Positions 58,882-64,000 of a DNA stretch of 64,000 nt are shown piece by piece. Source of the DNA: Gemmatimonadaceae bacterium (GTDB lineage Bacteria; Gemmatimonadota; Gemmatimonadetes; Gemmatimonadales; Gemmatimonadaceae); NCBI GenBank assembly GCA_016720905.1, contig JADKJT010000029.1:1-64000 (forward strand). Direction: 5' to 3'. Made by a program: the position numbers and the translations under genes. The notes under the pieces were generated by a model that was not told the origin of the DNA, searched no databases, and saw only the letters and a program-made list of their open reading frames with translations. Every line of letters starts with the position of its first letter. The first letter of the stretch is position 1.

Positions 58882-60004
58882 ATGCAGGACGGCGAACGAC
58901 TGAAAGTGCTGACCGGAGCCGACGAACGGCTTGCGGACATGCGGAGGTATCTTTGACATCGAATCCAAGCGCGCCACACTGAGTTCGTACGAGAACGAGA
59001 TGTCCGAGAGTGCCTTCTGGAACGACCAGGAGCACGCGCGTGACATCGTGCAGCAGGTCAAGTCGTTCAAGGGATGGATCGAGCCGTTCGACAGTCTCAC
59101 TGCCCGCGTGGCGTCGGCGCGCGAACTCGATGAATTGCTGGCGATGGAGCCGGACGCCGCCATGGGCAAGGACCTGGATGCCGAGGTGGAACGCATCGCC
59201 GAGGAGCTCGACGCGTTCGAGTTGAAGTCCTTGTTGCGCGGGAAAGACGATTTCCGGGACGCGCAAATCGAAATCTCGGCTGGCGCTGGTGGCACCGAGG
59301 CGCAGGACTGGGCCGAGATGCTCGAGCGCATGTATATCCGATGGGCCGAACGGAAGGGCTTCGAACTGGAATTGCTTGATCGCAGCGAAGGTGAGGAGGC
59401 GGGGATCAAGGGCTCCGTCATCGAAATCAAGGGCCAGTTCGCCTACGGGTTTCTTCGACCCGAATCGGGCGTCCATCGGCTCGTGCGTATTTCGCCGTAC
59501 GATTCCCAGGCGCGGCGGCACACCAGCTTCGCTTCGGTGTTCGTATATCCCGTCGTGAACGAAGAGATCAACATCGAGATTCGCGACGAGGATCTCAAGA
59601 TTGATGTGTATCGGGCGTCGGGGGCGGGCGGACAGCACGTCAACAAGACGTCGTCGGCCGTGCGCATCACGCATTTGCCGTCGGGAATCATCACGGCGTC
59701 ACAGGCGCAACGCTCGCAGTTCAAGAACAAGGAAACGGCCATGAAGCAGCTCAAGAACCGGCTGTATCAGGTCGAGGTGGAGAAGCAGTTGGCCGTCAAG
59801 GCGGCGTTCGACGCGAACAAGCAGGACGTGTCGTTTGGCAGCCAGATTCGCAGCTACGTCTTTCAGCCCTATACGATGGTCAACGACCACCGCACCGAAC
59901 TGAAGATTCCCGACGTCCAGAAGGTCATGGACGGCGACATCGACCCGTTCATTCAGGCGTATCTCAAGGCGGAAGGTGAAGACAGCGTCGAGCGTCCGCT
60001 ATGA
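58882..60004 (+). CDS. prfB: Peptide chain release factor 2, programmed +1 frameshift
   Basis: Release factor for UAA and UGA. ATG 58882 with GGAGG (58872-58876) gives 24 codons ending ADMRRYL, then an in-frame TGA at 58954-58956. Translation must slip by one base at CTT-T so that the reading resumes at GAC 58955 (DIESKRATLSSYE). The site AGGTATCTTTGAC with an upstream AGG matches the universal prfB autoregulation signal, where low RF2 allows frameshifting. Codon recognition motif SPY at residues 204-206 (usually SPF); GGQ in ASGAGGQHVNKTSS. Total about 373 residues. Its stop overlaps the lysS ATG. Confidence 0.95.
58945..58957 (+). promoter_or_regulatory. prfB programmed frameshift signal
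   Basis: AGG TAT CTT TGA C: SD-like AGG, slippery CTT, in-frame TGA followed by C (poor termination context). The same core as in E. coli prfB. Confidence 0.95.
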
Positions 60005-61488
60005 GCGACGACCTGAATTTTCTGATGCAGGCGCGCCGCGACAAACTGAACCGGTTGCGTGCGGCGGGCGTCGAGCCGTTTGCCTATGCCTACGATCGCA
60101 CGCACACCTCGCGTGAGGCGATTGCAGTGCTGGGAGACGGCGACGAGGGTCCCTCGGTGCGGGTGGCCGGACGCCTGGTGTCATGGCGGAGTCAGGGCAG
60201 GACCGCGTTCGCGCACGTGGCCGACATGGACGGTCGGGTCCAGCTGTACCTGCGCCGGGATGATCTGGGCGATGCTGCGTTCGCGCAGCTGGGCGACTAC
60301 GACCTGGGCGATTGGGTCGGTGCGCAGGGCACCATGATGCGCACCAAGACCGGCGAGGCCACGGTGCGCGTACAGACAGTTGAATTGCTCTCGAAAGCCT
60401 TGCGTCCGCTGCCGCTGGGGAAGGAGCAGGTGGTGGACGGGCAGGTCGTGCGCTATTCCGCCTTTGCGGACACCGAGCAGCGGGCGCGGCAACGCTATGC
60501 CGACCTGGCGGTGCATCCCGAAGTGCGCGCGCTGTTTCGTGCGCGATCGGTGCTCACCCGCACCATCCGCACGCATCTCGACGCCCTGGGGTATCTCGAG
60601 GTGGAGACGCCGGTGCTGCAGCCGCTGTACGGCGGTGCGTCAGCGCGACCGTTCATCACGCATCATAATACGCTGGACATGCCGCTGTACCTGCGGATCG
60701 CCGATGAGCTGTATCTCAAGCGGCTGATCGTCGGCGGTTTCGAGCGGGTGTATGAAATCGGTCACGACTTCCGGAATGAGGGCATTGATCGGACGCACAA
60801 TCCGGAATTCACGATGCTGGAGTTCTACGAAGCGTTCGCCGATTACACGACGATGATGGACCGTGTGGAGACCATCATGGCCGCGGCCGCGTCGGCCTTG
60901 CGCGCGTTACCGGTCATCGGCGAGCACGTCCCGGTCCTGACGCCGCCGTTTCCGCGGATGGACTGGTCGGGCTCGTTGTCATCCGCTGCGGGTGCCGATG
61001 TGATGTCGGTCGACGACGCGACGTTGCGTCAGATGGCCGAACGCGTGGGAGTTCCCAAGGTGGCGTCACTCAGTCGCCCCAAGGTGCTGGATGAGATGTT
61101 CCAGGCGTTGGTGGAATCCCGGATCGACACCCCCACGTTCGTGGTGGACTATCCGATCGAACTCTCGCCGCTGGCCAAGCCCAAGCGCGGCAAGCCCGGG
61201 TTGACCGAGCGGTTCGAGCTGTTCGCGCGCGGACGGGAATTGGCGAACGCCTTTTCGGAATTGAACGATCCAATCGATCAACGCGAGCGCTTCGAGGCGC
61301 AGGCGCGATTGCGTGAGGCCGGCGACGACGAAGCTTCGGGCGTGGACGAGGACTACCTGCGGGCGATGGAGTACGGCATGCCGCCCACGGGCGGCGTCGG
61401 CATCGGCATCGATCGTCTGTTCATGTATCTCACGGACACGGCCAATATTCGCGATGTGATTCTGTTCCCGACCATGCGGCCGGAATAG
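60001..61488 (+). CDS. lysS: Lysyl-tRNA synthetase, class II
   Basis: 495 residues. N-terminal OB-fold anticodon domain (VRVAGRLVSWRSQGRTAFAH, VQLYLRRDDLGD), then the class II core: motif 2 RVYEIGHDFRNEGIDRTHN, then PEFTMLEFYEAFADY; motif 3 GVGIGIDRLFMYLTDTANIR. It reads tRNA-Lys, one of whose genes lies in this window. Directly behind prfB with a four-base overlap. Confidence 0.96.
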   Translation: MSDDLNFLMQARRDKLNRLRAAGVEPFAYAYDRTHTSREAIAVLGDGDEGPSVRVAGRLVSWRSQGRTAFAHVADMDGRVQLYLRRDDLGDAAFAQLGDYDLGDWVGAQGTMMRTKTGEATVRVQTVELLSKALRPLPLGKEQVVDGQVVRYSAFADTEQRARQRYADLAVHPEVRALFRARSVLTRTIRTHLDALGYLEVETPVLQPLYGGASARPFITHHNTLDMPLYLRIADELYLKRLIVGGFERVYEIGHDFRNEGIDRTHNPEFTMLEFYEAFADYTTMMDRVETIMAAAASALRALPVIGEHVPVLTPPFPRMDWSGSLSSAAGADVMSVDDATLRQMAERVGVPKVASLSRPKVLDEMFQALVESRIDTPTFVVDYPIELSPLAKPKRGKPGLTERFELFARGRELANAFSELNDPIDQRERFEAQARLREAGDDEASGVDEDYLRAMEYGMPPTGGVGIGIDRLFMYLTDTANIRDVILFPTMRPE

Positions 61489-61496
61489 GGCCACGC

Positions 61497-62750
61497 ATGC
61501 GCGGTCTCGAGCTCTCCATTGCCTGGCGCTACCTGCGCAGCCGTCGCGGTTCGCGCCTGCTGTCGCTGATCAGCGTCATCGCCATTGGCGGCGTGCTGGT
61601 GGGCGTGAGCGCGCTGATCGTGATCATGGGCGTGATGAACGGATTGCAGCGGGATCTCCGCGACAAGATTCTGGTGGGGAGTCCCGATTTGCGGGTGTTG
61701 CCCTACGGATCGGACATGCGACTGACCGGCTGGCCGACGGTGCGCGATGAGGTTCGCGCGGTGAAGGGCGTGATGGCCGCGGCGCCGTTCGTGACGACGC
61801 AGGGGATGGTGCGCAATCTGGGCGGCACGTATCGCACGGGGGCGCAGGTGGTTGGCATCGAGCCGGTCGGCGTGAACACACTCGATGTCACATCCATTCG
61901 ATCGCACGCCATTCTTGGCGATTTCCGGTTTCGACGGGACAGCGTCTCGCTGCCTGGCGCGGTCCTCGGCAAGTTGCTGGCCGCCAAGCTGAGCGCGTTT
62001 CCGGGTGACACCATCGTGCTGTTGGGTGAAGGCACGGCGGAAATGAATGCTGCCACGGGCGCCATTATTCCCAAGTTCGACAGCGTGGTCGTGTCGGGAA
62101 TCTTCGAGACTGGCATGTACGAATACGACGATGCCTACATCTACCTCGATCTGCGGACCGCACAACGGTTCGCGGCGTTGGGCGAGGATGTGACCGGTAT
62201 CGAAGTGCGCACGCGTGATCGCGACGAGGCCTCGGCGATTGCGGACACCATTCGGGCGACCCTCAAGTCGCCGGTGCGCGCCATGGACTGGCAGGAACAG
62301 AACAGTCAGCTGTTCAAGGCCCTCAAGCTCGAGAAGCTGGGCATGAGCGTCATTCTGTTGCTGATCGTGATCGTCGCCGCGTTCAACATCGTGAGCACGC
62401 TCACGATGGTGGTGCGCGACAAGACGCGGGAGATCGGCATTCTGCGCGCCATGGGCATGCCGGCGCGTTCGATCCGGCGCATTTTCCTGCTGCAGGGGGT
62501 AGTGGTGGGTGCGGTCGGGACGGCCGGTGGCCTGTTGCTCGGACTCGCCGTTTCCGTCATGCTCGAGCGCTACCAGCTGATCGCGCTGGATCCGTCGGTG
62601 TACTTCATCGATCACCTGCCGGTCTACACGCAGTTCTGGGATGTCGTGATGATCGTGGGTGCCAGTCTGGCGATTGCCGCCGTGGCGACGATGTATCCGG
62701 CCTCGCAGGCCGCGAAGCTGTATCCGGTGGAGGCCATTCGGCATGAGTGA
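61497..62750 (+). CDS. lolC: LolC/LolE-type lipoprotein-releasing permease
   Basis: Inner-membrane subunit of LolCDE, which extracts outer-membrane lipoproteins for LolA. 417 residues. ELSIAWRYLRSRRGSRLLSL, then ISVIAIGGVLVGVSALIVIM, is the Lol N-terminus and first helix. A periplasmic MacB-like domain (residues about 50-260) follows, then three C-terminal helices with STLTMVVRDKTREIGILRAM (the coupling helix). One permease is visible, so it may act as a homodimer or with another copy elsewhere. lolD overlaps by eight bases. Confidence 0.9.
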   Translation: MRGLELSIAWRYLRSRRGSRLLSLISVIAIGGVLVGVSALIVIMGVMNGLQRDLRDKILVGSPDLRVLPYGSDMRLTGWPTVRDEVRAVKGVMAAAPFVTTQGMVRNLGGTYRTGAQVVGIEPVGVNTLDVTSIRSHAILGDFRFRRDSVSLPGAVLGKLLAAKLSAFPGDTIVLLGEGTAEMNAATGAIIPKFDSVVVSGIFETGMYEYDDAYIYLDLRTAQRFAALGEDVTGIEVRTRDRDEASAIADTIRATLKSPVRAMDWQEQNSQLFKALKLEKLGMSVILLLIVIVAAFNIVSTLTMVVRDKTREIGILRAMGMPARSIRRIFLLQGVVVGAVGTAGGLLLGLAVSVMLERYQLIALDPSVYFIDHLPVYTQFWDVVMIVGASLAIAAVATMYPASQAAKLYPVEAIRHE

Positions 62751-63437
62751 TCAGCCGGTCGTGGTCCGCGCCGAGGGATTGGTGAAAGAATTCCGAGGCG
62801 GTGATGGTGGCATCATCCGGGTCCTCGACGATGTGTCGTTGACGGTGCAGCGTGGCGAGATGGTGGCCATCATGGGGTACAGCGGCGCCGGTAAGAGCAC
62901 GCTGCTCCACGTATTGGGCGCCCTTGAGCGTCCTTCGGCCGGCACCATCGAGCTGGGAGGGCACCCGATCGCGGCGATGGATGATGACGCCCTGGCGGCG
63001 CTCAGGAACCGCACGGTCGGATTTGTGTTTCAGTTTCATCACCTGTTGCGGGAGTTCTCGGCGCTCGAGAACGTCATGATGCCGTTACGAATTGCCGGAA
63101 CCGACGAACGGGTCGCCACAGCGCGTGCGGCGGCGCTGTTGGATCGGGTCGGGTTGTCGGCACGGCAGCACCATCGGCCGTCGGAGATGTCCGGCGGTGA
63201 GCAGCAGCGGACGGCGGTGGCGCGCGCGCTGGCGGCCGAACCGGCACTGTTGCTGGCCGATGAACCCAGTGGCAATCTCGATCATCATAACGCGGAGCGC
63301 TGCACGACTTGTTCTCGGAGTTGGCGCGTGATCTCTCACTCGGGCTGATCGACGTGACGCACAATCCGCTCGCCCGCGCGTGCCGATCGAACGTTATTGT
63401 TGGAGGGGGGCAGTTTGGCAGTCACCGATGGACGTAG
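62743..63437 (+). pseudogene. lolD: Lipoprotein-releasing ATPase LolD, one frameshift
   Basis: ABC ATPase of LolCDE. 177 clean residues: Walker A MGYSGAGKSTLLHV, Q-loop VFQFHHLL, signature EMSGGEQQRTAVARALA, Walker B ALLLADEPSGNLD. Just after this, near 63298, one base is lost or gained; the last part reads HDLFSELARDLSLGL and DVTHNPLARA (H-loop) in another frame and stops at 63437. Otherwise normal, about 230 residues. Confidence 0.85.
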
Positions 63438-63449
63438 GACGGAGGCCTG

Positions 63450-63935
63450 ATGCTCTGCGACCACTGCCAGGAGCGCGACGCAGTCGTCCATGTGACGCGG
63501 GTCGTGGAAAACGCCGTCAACCAGTTGCACCTCTGTGAGAAGTGTGCGGCGGACAAGGGCGTGGAGACCACGGTCGCGGTGACACAACATCCGCTGGGAG
63601 ACATCCTGCAGGCGGTGCAGGCGCAGGAATCGGCCGCATCGGACGATGCGGCGGCGTGCGCATTCTGTGGAGCCACGGCGCGCGATTTCCGCGCCACGGG
63701 ACGGCTGGGCTGCCCGCATTGCTACGACGCCATGGAGCGCAGCTTGCGGGAATTGTTGCGGCGCCTGCATGGCAGTTCGAAACATGTCGGTCGGCAATAC
63801 GACACGCCGGCCGCGCATGTCCTGCAAAAGCCCGATTCCGTGCATGACCTTCGCGATCGACTGCGTCGAGCCGTGGAAACCGAACATTTCGAACTGGCTG
63901 CCGAACTGCGCGACCGCTTGCGGGTGCTGGAATGA
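63450..63935 (+). CDS. mcsA: McsA-like zinc-finger protein with UvrB/UvrC motif
   Basis: 161 residues. Two zinc fingers: MLCDHCQERDAVVH with LHLCEKCAADKG, and ACAFCGATARDFR with GCPHCYDAM, four CxxC pairs as in McsA. The C-terminal UvrB/UvrC-type motif is VHDLRDRLRRAVETEHFELA then AELRDRL. McsA activates the arginine kinase McsB. mcsB starts ten bases downstream. ctsR, the usual upstream gene in Firmicutes, is not seen; the lol genes are upstream instead. Confidence 0.85.
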   Translation: MLCDHCQERDAVVHVTRVVENAVNQLHLCEKCAADKGVETTVAVTQHPLGDILQAVQAQESAASDDAAACAFCGATARDFRATGRLGCPHCYDAMERSLRELLRRLHGSSKHVGRQYDTPAAHVLQKPDSVHDLRDRLRRAVETEHFELAAELRDRLRVLE

Positions 63936-63945
63936 GGACGATCGC

Positions 63946-64000
63946 ATGAACACCCCGCGTTCGGGCCTCGACCTGTCGCTGCTGCCCGATGGCGGCGTGC
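63946..64000 (+). CDS. mcsB: Protein arginine kinase McsB, 3' partial
   Basis: Only 18 codons (MNTPRSGLDLSLLPDGGV) are visible before the window ends. The identity rests on the position directly behind mcsA; the visible residues are not diagnostic. McsB phosphorylates arginine residues to tag proteins for ClpCP. Confidence 0.5.
   Translation, partial: MNTPRSGLDLSLLPDGGV

Overview
This 64 kb, GC-rich window is a chromosomal segment of a diderm bacterium, most likely a member of Gemmatimonadota close to Gemmatimonas. The 16S gene looks Gemmatimonas-like by eye, and the gene content fits: LPS and outer-membrane functions (LpxH, LptE, HldE-type adenylyltransferase, LolC/E-LolD, a PorV-type barrel), peptidoglycan functions (MurA, MurI, UppP, PgeF), GatCAB for indirect aminoacylation, BshA for bacillithiol, and a CIRCE-controlled groESL. 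It is almost entirely core housekeeping sequence. I see no prophage, integrase, transposon, CRISPR array or toxin cluster.

Layout. 1-7720: batD, a TPR/SH3 gene, mutL, miaA, bshA, uppP and birA, all on + and nearly all broken by many single-base frameshifts; this looks like poor sequence rather than gene decay. 7789-10901: coaX, then groES-groEL behind a sigma70-type promoter and a perfect CIRCE, ending in a bidirectional hairpin. 10929-15579 (-): a tight operon of a roadblock/LC7 protein, response regulator, mannose-1-phosphate guanylyltransferase, GlmU-like enzyme, YycJ-like hydrolase and beta-carbonic anhydrase. 15674-24505 (+): a small exported protein, serS, an orphan histidine kinase coupled to pcrA, and gatC-gatA-gatB. 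24478-25937 (-): a phospholipase C-like protein and a DUF948-like protein. 26072-28135: murA (catalytic Cys replaced by Asp) and pgeF.

28142-35684 is the classical rimP-nusA-ylxQ-infB-rbfA-truB-ribF operon. It has a promoter, a possible short leader peptide and a strong intrinsic terminator in front of rimP, which together look like an attenuator. 35911-41325: secD-secF, tatD, ridA, a small membrane protein and murI, with lpxH antisense. 42127-47716: a thioesterase, a HEAT-cyclophilin lipoprotein, a LolA/B-like lipoprotein, lptE, hldE-C, rph and rdgB, an envelope-biogenesis run.

47734-53958 is the stable-RNA locus: a promoter, tRNA-Pro, tRNA-Arg, a 14-copy 7-bp tandem repeat, tRNA-Lys, then 16S-23S-5S with boxA-like sites before 16S and in the spacer, and a terminator. 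54056-64000: era, a PorV-like barrel, a PGxGQ membrane protein, a GGDDF protein, a zinc-ribbon protein, prfB (with the classical programmed +1 frameshift), lysS, lolC/E, lolD, mcsA and the first codons of mcsB.

No wholly new system stands out. The best leads are the rimP leader, the Cys-to-Asp MurA, the HEAT-cyclophilin lipoprotein next to LptE, and McsAB without a visible CtsR.
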